Positions 15,972-24,905 of a stretch of 64,000 nucleotides of DNA are shown here, piece by piece (the first letter of the stretch is position 1; each line of letters starts with the position of its first letter). Position numbers and translations under genes: made by a program. Source of the stretch: Bordetella genomosp. 4 (GTDB lineage Bacteria > Pseudomonadota > Gammaproteobacteria > Burkholderiales > Burkholderiaceae_B). Where the stretch lies: contig NZ_NEVQ01000013.1 of the NCBI RefSeq assembly GCF_002261185.1, forward strand, positions 186,001 through 250,000. The letters are read 5' to 3'. The notes under the pieces were generated by a model. That model was not told the DNA's origin. It did not search any database and saw only the letters and a list, made by a program, of their open reading frames with translations.

Positions 15972-17525
15972 ATGAGTATCGCGAGGTTGGTAAGATGGTC
16001 TGCCAGGTCTCTGGCATCTGGTTTGTTCATCGCCTGTGCCAGTCTGGCGGCGAGCGCGGCCCACGCACAGGCACCGGCGGCCGAAGAAGAACTAAAAATC
16101 GTCTATCCCGTCGATGTGCCATCCTGGGACCCGACCGCGGTGACGTTTCCGGCAGGGCAATCGGTGTACAAGGCGGTATTTGATTCGCCGCTGTTCATCG
16201 ATGGCGATCTGAAGCTGCAACCCTCGTTGATCAAAAGCTGGAAATGGGCTGATGACAAGAACACGCGGCTGATGGTCGAGCTGCGCGACGGCGTGACTTT
16301 CCATGACGGCAGCAAGCTCACGACCGAGGACTTCAAGTACAGCTTTTTTGACCGGCCCAAGAAAGACAAAAAGCTCGCAATCAATGGGTTCTTTGGTTCG
16401 TTGAAAGACATCGAGGTCACCAGTCCGACCCAGGCCACGATGGTTTTTACAACGCCGACGCCTACCGCACCGAACTACCTGGGGTTCCTGACCTCGTATA
16501 TCCTGCCCAAGGCCTACATCGAACGCGTAGGCGAGGACGGTTTTCAAGCTAATCCCATTGGCGCAGGTCCGTACAAGATCGTACGCTACGAGCGCGGTTC
16601 GCGTGTGATTCTCGAGGCCTATGACAAGTATTGGGGGCCCAAGCCTGCGGTCAAGCGTGTGGTGTTCGAATTTGTGCCGGACGCCTCGGCCCGCGTAGCC
16701 ATGCTGGAGTCGGGCAGGGCCGATGTGTCGGTGCAGATCCCGTTGCGGGAAGTCAACCGTTTGGAAAAAAATGCCAACCTCACTGCCAAGATCTATCCCT
16801 ATAGCGAGATTTTCATTCTGCAGATGCCCAGCTACGTGGAGGCGTTTCAGAATGAGCACGTCCGGCGCGCGCTGCACATGGCGATCAATAAACAAGCCAT
16901 CTCCAAGGCGTTTTACGGCAACGTGGCCAAACCCATCTCGGTATTGGCCACCCCGGGATCGCCGGGCGATGTGCCGGGTTACGAGTTCAAATTCGACAAG
17001 AAGGCGGCTCAAGAAGAGCTTGCCAAGGCAGGCTACGGCCCCGACAAGCCCCTGAAAATCCAGTTTCTCTCGACGAACAACGCCTTTCCGAGCGACTACG
17101 AAATGGCCCGGGCCATCGTGCAGATGTGGTCGCAGATCGGTGTGCAGGCCGACTTGCAGGAAATCACGCTGGCGAAATATCTGGAACTGAGTCATTCGTC
17201 CAAGGTGCCTGGTGTGATGCTGTATAGCTGGGCCAATGCGACCGGCGATCCCGAGATCTTCGCCGGAAAAATCCTCGATCCTCGCCTGCGTTTCTCTACC
17301 TGGAAAGAGCCCGCGTTGGCCAAGACTATCGATGACCTGGCTGCTTTGAGCGACCCTGCCAAGCGCTTCGAGGGTTACCAAGCCCTGGCACGAGAGTCCA
17401 CCGAACATGCCTGGAGCCTGCCGTTGCTGCAGTCGGTGGCGACCATCGCCTACAAGAAAAATCTCGACGTCAAGGTTTACCAGACCGCCTACATCCTGCC
17501 TGCCGAATACCGCTGGAGCAAGTGA
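15972..17525 (+). CDS. Peptide/nickel-type ABC transporter substrate-binding protein
   Basis: A 517-residue periplasmic binding protein of the SBP_bac_5 family (dipeptide, oligopeptide, nickel and related ligands). A signal peptide spans residues 1-33, with likely cleavage after AHA. The mature protein shows family landmarks: the DG-V-TFHDGSKLTTEDFKYS segment and the GAGPYKIVRYERG segment. GGAGG stands 7 bases before the ATG at 15972, which is why a longer frame from 15894 is not used. It is the first gene of an operon with two permeases, a fused ATPase and a dioxygenase; stop and next start overlap by one base. The ligand may be an aromatic compound, given the neighbours. Confidence 0.93.
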   Translation: MSIARLVRWSARSLASGLFIACASLAASAAHAQAPAAEEELKIVYPVDVPSWDPTAVTFPAGQSVYKAVFDSPLFIDGDLKLQPSLIKSWKWADDKNTRLMVELRDGVTFHDGSKLTTEDFKYSFFDRPKKDKKLAINGFFGSLKDIEVTSPTQATMVFTTPTPTAPNYLGFLTSYILPKAYIERVGEDGFQANPIGAGPYKIVRYERGSRVILEAYDKYWGPKPAVKRVVFEFVPDASARVAMLESGRADVSVQIPLREVNRLEKNANLTAKIYPYSEIFILQMPSYVEAFQNEHVRRALHMAINKQAISKAFYGNVAKPISVLATPGSPGDVPGYEFKFDKKAAQEELAKAGYGPDKPLKIQFLSTNNAFPSDYEMARAIVQMWSQIGVQADLQEITLAKYLELSHSSKVPGVMLYSWANATGDPEIFAGKILDPRLRFSTWKEPALAKTIDDLAALSDPAKRFEGYQALARESTEHAWSLPLLQSVATIAYKKNLDVKVYQTAYILPAEYRWSK

Positions 17526-18541
17526 TGCTGGCTGCGTTGTTGTCCCATTTCACTCGACGGCTCATGGTGGCGGTGCCCACCATGCTGGCCCTGTCGATCG
17601 TCGTGTTCATCGTGTTGCGTCTGCTGCCCGCCGATCCGCTGGGCATGATGCTGCCGCCGAATGCGACGAATGCCGAAGTCGATGCGTTGCGCCATACGAT
17701 GGGATTGGATCGGTCACTGTTGGTGCAGTATGGCATCTGGCTGGGACAGGTGTTGCAGGGTGATCTGGGACGGTCTATCAGTTCAGGCGTTCCTGTCACA
17801 CAGCTCATTGCCCATACCTTGCCTGCCACGCTGGAGCTGTCGTTCGTGGCCCTGTTCCTGGCGCTGCTAATCAGTGTGCCGGGTGGATTGCTGCTGTATG
17901 TGTTGCACGATCGTCGCGGTGAGCTGGTGGCCGACGCAGGACTGGTGCTGTTGATCTCCATTCCCGGTTTTTTATGGGGCATTTTTTTGATGCTGGGGTT
18001 CGGCGTGTATTGGCCGGTGCTGCCGTTTTCGGGGCGTTTCAGTTCTGATGTGGTCGCTGCAGGGCCGACAGGATTTGTGCTCGTCGATTTTCTGGTGCGA
18101 GGTCAGCTTGGTAATTGGCTGGATGCCTTGTCGCATCTGATCTTGCCGGCTACTGCGTTGGCGTTGGGCTTCAGCCCGCTGATCGTGCGGGTATTGCGCG
18201 CCAGCTTGCTGGAGGTCAGTCATGAGCAATACGTCACCGTTGCGCGTCTGCGCGGCCAGCCGGAATGGCGGGTGATTTTGCGCCACATGTTGCGCAACGC
18301 ATTCTTGCCTACCTTGACGCTCATCGGCGTGCAGTTTGGCTTTCTGTTTGGCGGCACTTTGCTGATCGAAATGATTTTTTCATTTCCGGGGCTGGGCAAC
18401 ATGATGGTGCAGGCCGTTCGCAACCATGATCTGCCTTTGATCCAGGGGATTTCTCTGGTGTTTTGCGCCGTCATTCTGCTGATCAACGCCAGCGTTGATT
18501 GCCTGTACGCCGTCATTGATCCCCGACTGCGAACGACCTGA
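17525..18541 (+). CDS. ABC transporter permease, DppB/OppB type
   Basis: A 338-residue inner-membrane permease with six membrane segments. The first segment, the large periplasmic region and the C-terminal EAA-type loop (residues about 235-260, with VARLRGQPEWRVILRHMLRN) match DppB. The ATG at 17525 shares one base with the stop of the binding-protein gene (TGATG), so it is translated by coupling; the GTG at 17522 is less likely. It pairs with the next permease. Confidence 0.92.
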   Translation: MLAALLSHFTRRLMVAVPTMLALSIVVFIVLRLLPADPLGMMLPPNATNAEVDALRHTMGLDRSLLVQYGIWLGQVLQGDLGRSISSGVPVTQLIAHTLPATLELSFVALFLALLISVPGGLLLYVLHDRRGELVADAGLVLLISIPGFLWGIFLMLGFGVYWPVLPFSGRFSSDVVAAGPTGFVLVDFLVRGQLGNWLDALSHLILPATALALGFSPLIVRVLRASLLEVSHEQYVTVARLRGQPEWRVILRHMLRNAFLPTLTLIGVQFGFLFGGTLLIEMIFSFPGLGNMMVQAVRNHDLPLIQGISLVFCAVILLINASVDCLYAVIDPRLRTT

Positions 18542-19437
18542 TGTCGACCTTGCCTATCTCCACGCGTACCTGGCGCACAGGGCTGTCTCCGCTAAAGGCA
18601 GCAATGCGCGCATCCCCCAAGGCCGCCATCGGCGGGGCCATCGTGTTGATGCTGGTGCTGATCGCGATATTTGCGCCTTACATTGCGCCCAATGATCCGC
18701 TGGAACAGGATCTGTTGTCGCCTCTGCTGCCGCCGGCCTGGGCCGCCGACGGCATGGCGCAGTTCCCATTAGGCACCGACAGTCTGGGGCGCTGTGTATT
18801 GTCGCGATTGATTTTTGGCACCCGCATTGCGCTATGGGTGGGCCTGTGCGCCGCTACCGGCGCCATGCTGGCCGGCTGCGTGCTGGCGCTGATTGCCGCT
18901 TATTTTGGCGGCCGTGTCGATCGCGCCATTGGCTATCTGGTCGATCTATGGATGTCCTTTCCCCCTGTCGTACTGTCGCTGATCCTGATGGTGGGATTGG
19001 GGACCGGGGTAGGGAACGTGATCCTTTCGATCATCCTGGTGGACTGGACGCGGTTCTGCCGGGTCGTGCGTGCCGAGGCGCTGAAAATCCGCCGCAACGA
19101 TTACGTCACCGCCGCGCGATTGATGGGATTCGGCCATCTGCGCGTGATCTTGCGGGAAATGCTGCCGGGACTCGTTCCACTGATTCTGACCTTGTTCAGT
19201 CTGCAGATCGGTATCGCGATCATCGTCGAAGCGATCTTGAGTTTTGTGGGCCTGTCTGTGCCCGCCGATGTGGTCGCCTGGGGTGTCATGATCGCCGATG
19301 CCCGCAGCACGATGCAGGAGGCCATCTGGACATTGATTGCCCCGGTCGTTGGCATCGTATTCACTGTGTTCGGATTCAATCTGCTCAGCGACGGACTGCG
19401 GCGAGCGTTGGATCCGCGTCAGCGTGCGAGGAATTGA
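18541..19437 (+). CDS. ABC transporter permease, DppC/OppC type
   Basis: A 298-residue permease of the DppC type. It has the typical N-terminal cytoplasmic lead, a first membrane segment at about 31-52, the LGTDSLGR motif that marks DppC-type N-termini, and the C-terminal EAA loop with AARLMGFGHLRVILREMLP. Its start shares one base with the stop of the previous permease. Together they form the translocation pore. Confidence 0.93.
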   Translation: MSTLPISTRTWRTGLSPLKAAMRASPKAAIGGAIVLMLVLIAIFAPYIAPNDPLEQDLLSPLLPPAWAADGMAQFPLGTDSLGRCVLSRLIFGTRIALWVGLCAATGAMLAGCVLALIAAYFGGRVDRAIGYLVDLWMSFPPVVLSLILMVGLGTGVGNVILSIILVDWTRFCRVVRAEALKIRRNDYVTAARLMGFGHLRVILREMLPGLVPLILTLFSLQIGIAIIVEAILSFVGLSVPADVVAWGVMIADARSTMQEAIWTLIAPVVGIVFTVFGFNLLSDGLRRALDPRQRARN

Positions 19438-19441
19438 AGCC

Positions 19442-21385
19442 ATGTCCTTATTGCAATTGAGCCATTTGACCTTGACCGTGGACGTTGCGCTGGACGACGC
19501 CGGCAATACCGCGCCTGCCGAGGTGCTGCGCGACATCACGCTCAGCGTTCCCGAGGGGCAGATGCTGGGCCTGGTAGGAGAATCCGGTGCCGGAAAAAGC
19601 ATGATAGGGCGCATGGTCGCCGGCACCATCCCGGCAGGCTTTCGTATCAGCCAGGGCTCGCTCACGTTCAAAGGCCAGGATCTCAATCAGATCAGGCCCG
19701 CCCAACGCCGCCAACTGCTGGGGCGGCAGATCGCTTTTATTCCGCAGGAGCCGCTGTCAGGCCTGAATCCCGCGTTGACGGTACGCCAGCAGCTTTTCGA
19801 GCATTTGCGCCATGTAGGGATTCCCGCCGCCCAATGGGAAACCTATGCCAGCTCGCGTCTGGCCGAGGTCGGCTTGACAGATACGCAGGCCATGCTGTCA
19901 CGCTATCCGCATCAGATGTCGGGCGGGCAATGCCAGCGCATCCTCATCGCGATGGCATTCTGCGGCGATCCTGCGTTGATCTTTGCCGACGAGCCCACGA
20001 CGGCCTTGGATGTGATTACGCAGGCACAGATCATGCAGGTGTTGGCCGAACAACAACGGCGGCACAAGACGGCGGTGGTGCTGGTGACGCACGATTTGCG
20101 TCTGGCCGCACATGTTTGCGACGCAATCGCGGTGCTGTACGCGGGCGAGGTGGTAGAGCTGGGCTCGGCGCGGCAGGTGCTGGATGCGCCATTACATCCG
20201 TATACGCGCAGCCTGAAAGAGTCTGCTCCAGGCATGGGAAAAGCCACGCGGTTGCTGCAAGCCCTGCCGGACTTTATGCCTGGATTGAAAGATTTCGCGC
20301 GTCTACAAGGCTGCCGTTTTGCCTCGCGCTGCCCGATACGTCAGGAGAGTTGCGCCATGCATCATCCTGACTTGTCATCGCGGGATGGCGAGCGTGCCGC
20401 CCGATGCCTGGACCATATTCCTGCCTGGCCGGTGAACGAAGCCGACGGCACTGACGCTCTCGCGGCATTACGTAATGGCCCCCCAGCAGGCAGCCGCTCG
20501 CCCGTTGTGCAACTGCGTGATGTTGCGCTGAGCTATCCCGGGCCCGCTCGTTTGTTTCGGTCAAGCCGATCTATTCAGATATTGGAACCGTTGAATGTCC
20601 ACGTCGAACAAGGAGAATTTCTTGGCATCGTCGGCGAGAGCGGCAGCGGCAAAACGAGCTTGGCACGTTTGATGGCAGGCATGGTGGCGCCGACAGCGGG
20701 TCAGATTGAATATCCGGGTTCTGCCAGCGGCAACCGGCGGCTCGGGGCTAGTATTCCGCTGGCGGATCCCCGCGATGTGCAATTGGTGTTTCAGAACCCC
20801 GATTCGGCATTGAATCCCCGGCGTCGCGTCGGCTCGCTGGTCACGCAGATCCTGGAGGTCAGTCGCCAAGCCCGCTTGCGCACAGGCGCTGCGTCTCATG
20901 ACCGCAACCAGATCGCCCAACAGTTGCTGGCCTCAGTGGGGCTGCCGCCCGAGGCGGCGGATCGCTTGCCCTCGCAGCTGTCGGGCGGTCAGAAGCAGCG
21001 CGTCAACATAGCGCGCGCGCTGTGTGTGACGCCACGAATGATCGTCGCCGACGAAATCGTGTCCGGCCTGGATGTCTCGGTGCAGGCCTTGATCCTGAAT
21101 CTATTGCTGCAGCTGAAACAAGAGTTGGGGATTGCGCTGGTGTTCGTCTCGCACGATCTGGCCGTGGTGCGGTATCTCTGTACGCGCGTGCTGGTGCTGC
21201 ACAAAGGCCGCATCGTCGAACAGGGGCCGACTGATCAAGTATTCGAGCAACCCAGCCATCCCTATACCCGTGCGTTGATCGCAGCCGTTCCGCCAGACTC
21301 GGCTGCCGAGGCGTGGAGGCCTGCGGTCCAGGATGCAGGCGGTGCCTTGCACGCAACGCCTGCAGTACAGCGTGCCGCTGCGTAG
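19442..21385 (+). CDS. Fused double ATPase of a peptide-type ABC importer (DppD-DppF fusion)
   Basis: A 647-residue protein carrying two ABC cassettes. First cassette: Walker A GESGAGKS, signature MSGGQCQR, Walker B LIFADEPTTALD. Second cassette: Walker A GESGSGKT, signature LSGGQKQR, Walker B MIVADE with D-loop SGLD. An oligopeptide-type C-terminal extension with several Cys (residues about 300-335) lies between the two cassettes, as in DppD, where such Cys can bind an iron-sulphur cluster. Natural fusions of the two ATPases occur in this family. The ATG at 19442 begins 4 bases after the permease stop; the in-frame start at 19337 lies inside the permease gene and is rejected. Confidence 0.92.
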   Translation: MSLLQLSHLTLTVDVALDDAGNTAPAEVLRDITLSVPEGQMLGLVGESGAGKSMIGRMVAGTIPAGFRISQGSLTFKGQDLNQIRPAQRRQLLGRQIAFIPQEPLSGLNPALTVRQQLFEHLRHVGIPAAQWETYASSRLAEVGLTDTQAMLSRYPHQMSGGQCQRILIAMAFCGDPALIFADEPTTALDVITQAQIMQVLAEQQRRHKTAVVLVTHDLRLAAHVCDAIAVLYAGEVVELGSARQVLDAPLHPYTRSLKESAPGMGKATRLLQALPDFMPGLKDFARLQGCRFASRCPIRQESCAMHHPDLSSRDGERAARCLDHIPAWPVNEADGTDALAALRNGPPAGSRSPVVQLRDVALSYPGPARLFRSSRSIQILEPLNVHVEQGEFLGIVGESGSGKTSLARLMAGMVAPTAGQIEYPGSASGNRRLGASIPLADPRDVQLVFQNPDSALNPRRRVGSLVTQILEVSRQARLRTGAASHDRNQIAQQLLASVGLPPEAADRLPSQLSGGQKQRVNIARALCVTPRMIVADEIVSGLDVSVQALILNLLLQLKQELGIALVFVSHDLAVVRYLCTRVLVLHKGRIVEQGPTDQVFEQPSHPYTRALIAAVPPDSAAEAWRPAVQDAGGALHATPAVQRAAA

Positions 21386-21438
21386 GCAGCTTTCCAGGAG
21401 CCGTGGCCCCATGGCCAACATTTAATCAACCACTCGCA

Positions 21439-21484
21439 CAGCCTCGCGGCTGAATGCTTTCTGTACCCGGCAGAATTACCGGGT
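21439..21484 (+). terminator. Tandem hairpins between the ABC operon and the dioxygenase genes
   Basis: First hairpin CAGCC-tcgc-GGCTG (21439-21452), then ACCCGG, 8 bases, CCGGGT (21465-21484) followed by TTATT. The second ends only 16 bases before the dioxygenase start and overlaps its leader, so it may attenuate transcription into the dioxygenase genes rather than end it fully. Confidence 0.45.
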
Positions 21485-21500
21485 TTATTCGGAGCAACCG

Positions 21501-22814
21501 ATGCGTGAGTTCTCATCCACGACACCGCTGCGATCCCTGATCGAGCCGGATCGTGTCCATCGGGACCTGTATGTGGATCCCGATCTCTATCGAGCAGAAG
21601 TCGAGCGCCTGTGGATGCGCGCCTGGGTTTATCTGGGACACGAGAGCCAGATACCGAACGTCGGCGACTACGCCACCATCGATATCGTCGGGCAGTCGCT
21701 GATCATGCTGCGCAAAAGCGCCACGGAGGTCGTCTCGTTGATGAACCGGTGTGCGCACAAAGGCAGCCAACTGGTGCACGAGCGTCAGGGAAATTGCGGA
21801 AAATTCCTCCGTTGTCCTTATCATGCCTGGACCTATAAGCTCGATGGTTCGTTGTTGTCGGTTCCTCTGAAAAACGACTACGAGGGCACGCAGCTATCGA
21901 GCTGTCCGTCGGGAAAAGGGTTGTCCAGTCCCGGTGCGACGACGAATTACCGGGGCTTTGTGTTCGTACGCCTCAGTGATGAGGGCCCTGATTTCGAATC
22001 CTATTTTGGCGAGGCGCTGGCCACGCTGGACAACATCATCGCCCGTGCACCGGAGGGCGGGGTAGAGGTATTGGGCAAACCGCTGCGCAACGTCATTCGC
22101 TGCAACTGGAAACTCTATCTGGAAAACGTGAACGACACGGTGCATCCAATCTCCACGCACGAGTCCGCAGCCAGCGCGGCCAAGCACGTCAGCGAACACC
22201 TGCCTGAGGACAGCGATACCGTTTTGGCGATGGAGCAATTGCTGCCGTTTGGTGCCGGCTACAGTTTTTATTCGGAAATGGGCGCTCGCGTGCTGCCGCA
22301 TGGACATAGCGTGCTGGGTACGAAGTTCAGTATCCATACGGGTTATGCACCGTTGCCGGACTACCAGGCCTCGCTGGAGTCCCGCTACGGCAAGGAGGAG
22401 GCTGAACGCATCCTCAGTTTCTCGCCGCAGAACACGGTGTTTTATCCGAGCCTCGCTGCAAAGGCCTCGCCGATGGTGCTGCGTGTGATCCGTCCGTTAT
22501 CGGTGAATGAGACCTTGATCGAAGTGTGGGCCTTTGCCCCGAAAAACGCGCCGGCCCGATTGCGCCAACGCGCCGCATCCTACGCGCGGCTGGTGTTTTC
22601 GCCCATGTCGGTCGTTGCACACGATGATGTGCACCTGTTCGAAAGCCAGCAGCAGGGGCTGCAGTGTGCGGGCAACGAATGGCTGAGCCTGCACCGCGGC
22701 TATCGGGACGGAGAAATCGAGGCCGGCGCCATCTCGCTCGACAGCGGGAACAACGAGCTGGTGATTCGCAATCAGCACCGAGGATGGCTAGCGTTGATGG
22801 AGGATGCGTCATGA
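21501..22814 (+). CDS. Aromatic ring-hydroxylating dioxygenase, large (alpha) subunit
   Basis: A 437-residue Rieske non-heme iron oxygenase alpha subunit. The Rieske [2Fe-2S] ligands are C84-x-H86 and C105-x2-H108; the catalytic iron site shows D212-x2-H215-x4-H220 in the NDTVHPISTH motif. Such enzymes use O2 and electrons from a ferredoxin/reductase chain to form a cis-diol or to demethylate. No ferredoxin or reductase gene is adjacent, so electrons must come from elsewhere. GGAG stands 6 bases before the ATG. The substrate is not readable from sequence; neighbours suggest a compound brought in by the peptide-type ABC importer. Confidence 0.92.
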   Translation: MREFSSTTPLRSLIEPDRVHRDLYVDPDLYRAEVERLWMRAWVYLGHESQIPNVGDYATIDIVGQSLIMLRKSATEVVSLMNRCAHKGSQLVHERQGNCGKFLRCPYHAWTYKLDGSLLSVPLKNDYEGTQLSSCPSGKGLSSPGATTNYRGFVFVRLSDEGPDFESYFGEALATLDNIIARAPEGGVEVLGKPLRNVIRCNWKLYLENVNDTVHPISTHESAASAAKHVSEHLPEDSDTVLAMEQLLPFGAGYSFYSEMGARVLPHGHSVLGTKFSIHTGYAPLPDYQASLESRYGKEEAERILSFSPQNTVFYPSLAAKASPMVLRVIRPLSVNETLIEVWAFAPKNAPARLRQRAASYARLVFSPMSVVAHDDVHLFESQQQGLQCAGNEWLSLHRGYRDGEIEAGAISLDSGNNELVIRNQHRGWLALMEDAS

Positions 22815-23386
22815 GCCGAGTCATGGCTGAGGGTGCGGACGGAGGGAGTATGGTGAATCAGGTCATTGCGGCAACAACACCGGAAAACGCAGCTTTGCAT
22901 GCCGCATTGGCGAAATTCGTGTATCACGAGGCCATGTTGCTCGATACGAGGCAATACGAGGCGTGGTTGTCCTTGTTTGCCCATGACGGTTTGTATTGGA
23001 TGCCGTTATCTCCCGACGGCGATGACGGCGCGATAGACTCCGCGCCGCCAGACGAGTCGCCTGCTTTGCTGTACGAGGACCTGTTGCTCTTGCGTTTGCG
23101 CGTGCAGCGATACGCCAACCCGCGCGCCCATTCGCTGCATCCTGCAGTACGAGGGCTGCGGGTGTTGCAGGCCCCCGCGGTCATCGGCGCCGACGAATCG
23201 GCTGGCACTTTTCACATGCGTACGCCGTTCATGTATGTGGAAACGCAAGGGGATACCCAGCGCGTATTCGCGGCGACCGCCTATCATGCGTTGATCGGTC
23301 AGCCGGGACAATGGCGGATACAACGCAAAAAAGTGGTATTGCTCAACGCTGATGCGAGCTTGCCTGCGGTGCAGCTGCTGCTATAG
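22811..23386 (+). CDS. Ring-hydroxylating dioxygenase, small (beta) subunit
   Basis: A 191-residue beta subunit with the NTF2-like fold, a structural partner in alpha3-beta3 dioxygenases. The family pattern is visible: FVYHEAMLLDTRQYEAWLSLF near the start, a RLRVQRYANPRAHSLHP block in the middle and WRIQRKKVVLLN near the end. Its ATG overlaps the alpha-subunit stop by 4 bases. Later in-frame ATGs at 22823 and 22850 are possible but lack coupling. It ends the operon and converges with the YfcC-like gene. Confidence 0.9.
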   Translation: MSRVMAEGADGGSMVNQVIAATTPENAALHAALAKFVYHEAMLLDTRQYEAWLSLFAHDGLYWMPLSPDGDDGAIDSAPPDESPALLYEDLLLLRLRVQRYANPRAHSLHPAVRGLRVLQAPAVIGADESAGTFHMRTPFMYVETQGDTQRVFAATAYHALIGQPGQWRIQRKKVVLLNADASLPAVQLLL

Positions 23387-23420
23387 CCTGCCCCAACGCG
23401 ACACTTGTTCCGGCAGCCAG

Positions 23421-24866
23421 TCAACCATGCCACTGCGTCAGTTGTGCATAGATCAGAAACAACACCACAATACTGAACCATATCCCGAACAGCGGCGCGA
23501 AAAATCGTATCCACTTGGGCCATGGCACACCGGCCACGCTGAGCGTAGCGATAAAGTAGCCGGCAGTCGGGTACACGATGTTGCTGATGCCATCGCCCAT
23601 TTGGTAGGCTAATACCGTGGTTTGGCGGGTGACGCCGACGATGTCTCCGAGCGGCCCCATGATGGGCATGGTCAGCAATGCCTGGGCGCTGCCCGAGGGG
23701 ACGACAAAGTTGATACCCATCTGCGAAAGCAGCATGCCGATGGCGGTGAACATGGGGGGCAGCTCGCCCACGATCTGAGACAGGCCATGCACGATGGTAT
23801 CGAGAATGTGGCCGCTCTCCAGCACAACGCCGACTCCTCGTGCTATGCCCGCGACAAGAGCGCCGACCAAGACATCGCGAAATCCCTCGGAGAACCCATC
23901 ACTGATCTCGTTGCCGTCCAGACCTGCCACGAGACCCACCAGAATGCCCATGGCGAGAAACAGGCCGGTCAGCTCTTTCATGTACCAGCCTTGCGTGGTG
24001 ACCCCATAGATCAGCACGCCAAAGAATGCGACAGCGATCATGGCGGCCCAGACTTGGCGGCGGGTGGCGCAAAGCACTGGGCCAGCACCGATTTCCTGGA
24101 ACTGCCGGCGTTTTTCCTGCTCGGCAGCATTGTCGTAGAGCAAGCCTTTCTCGGGATTGTGGCGAACCCGCCGTGCATACCACATCACGTAGGCTATGCA
24201 TGAGACCAATAGCGCAATCAATATCGCGACACGCAGACCCCATCCCGAATACAAAGGCAGATCGGACAGGCGCTGTGCCAAGCCCGTGTTGAACGGATTG
24301 AGCACGCCTGCGGCATATCCTGCACACGTTGAACACAACGCGACCGCCGCGGCCGTCAAGGAGTCATAGCCCAGGGCGAGAAACAGCGGCAGCAGGATGG
24401 GTACATACACCATGGACAGCTCTGGCGTTCCGATAACTGATGCTACGGCGCCAAACAAGAACATCAATAGGGGCATCAGCATCAGACTATTGCGGGCAAA
24501 CCGGTGGCTGAGTCTGCTGACACCGATTTCCACGATACCTGTGCGGCGCAGCACGGCAAAAACACCACCTATCATGAAGACGAAGAAGATCACCTCGCTG
24601 ACGCTGACCAAGCCCTGCGGCACGGCCATCACGACGTCGCGCAATCCGGCGGGCGTTGAGTCGATGAAATGAAAACTCGCTGGATCGACGGTATTGCGTC
24701 CGCCGGGTCCGGGTACGCGATCATAGAGGCCTGCTGGTATCAGATGGGTGAGCACACAGGCAAGAACGATCAATGCCATCAGGATGACGTATATGTGTGG
24801 CATCGTAAAACGTCGCCGAATGGCGGCCTTTGCGCTTACCGGTGCGCTTGTCGATGCATTGGACAT
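23421..24866 (-). CDS. YfcC-like carrier (C4-dicarboxylate/basic amino acid antiporter type)
   Basis: A 481-residue inner-membrane carrier with about 12 membrane segments, of the YfcC/DcuC (C4_dicarb_anaerobic, ArgF-type) superfamily. The start has the family pattern PHIYVILMALIVLACVLTHLIPAG, then DPASFHF; repeat-like hydrophobic blocks with NFVVPSGSAQALLTMPIM near residue 390 match the substrate-binding hairpin of the ion transporter superfamily. It begins 39 bases after the zinc deacylase stop on the same strand and may export or import the deacylase product. Confidence 0.83.
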   Translation of the reverse strand: MSNASTSAPVSAKAAIRRRFTMPHIYVILMALIVLACVLTHLIPAGLYDRVPGPGGRNTVDPASFHFIDSTPAGLRDVVMAVPQGLVSVSEVIFFVFMIGGVFAVLRRTGIVEIGVSRLSHRFARNSLMLMPLLMFLFGAVASVIGTPELSMVYVPILLPLFLALGYDSLTAAAVALCSTCAGYAAGVLNPFNTGLAQRLSDLPLYSGWGLRVAILIALLVSCIAYVMWYARRVRHNPEKGLLYDNAAEQEKRRQFQEIGAGPVLCATRRQVWAAMIAVAFFGVLIYGVTTQGWYMKELTGLFLAMGILVGLVAGLDGNEISDGFSEGFRDVLVGALVAGIARGVGVVLESGHILDTIVHGLSQIVGELPPMFTAIGMLLSQMGINFVVPSGSAQALLTMPIMGPLGDIVGVTRQTTVLAYQMGDGISNIVYPTAGYFIATLSVAGVPWPKWIRFFAPLFGIWFSIVVLFLIYAQLTQWHG

Positions 24867-24905
24867 GGCGGTACCCCTTGATTAATGTTGTTGGTATTGG
24901 TTTGT

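Noticed and set aside
16092-17408. 438-residue open frame on the minus strand
   Set aside because: Antisense to the ABC binding-protein gene, which has a clear signal peptide and family motifs.
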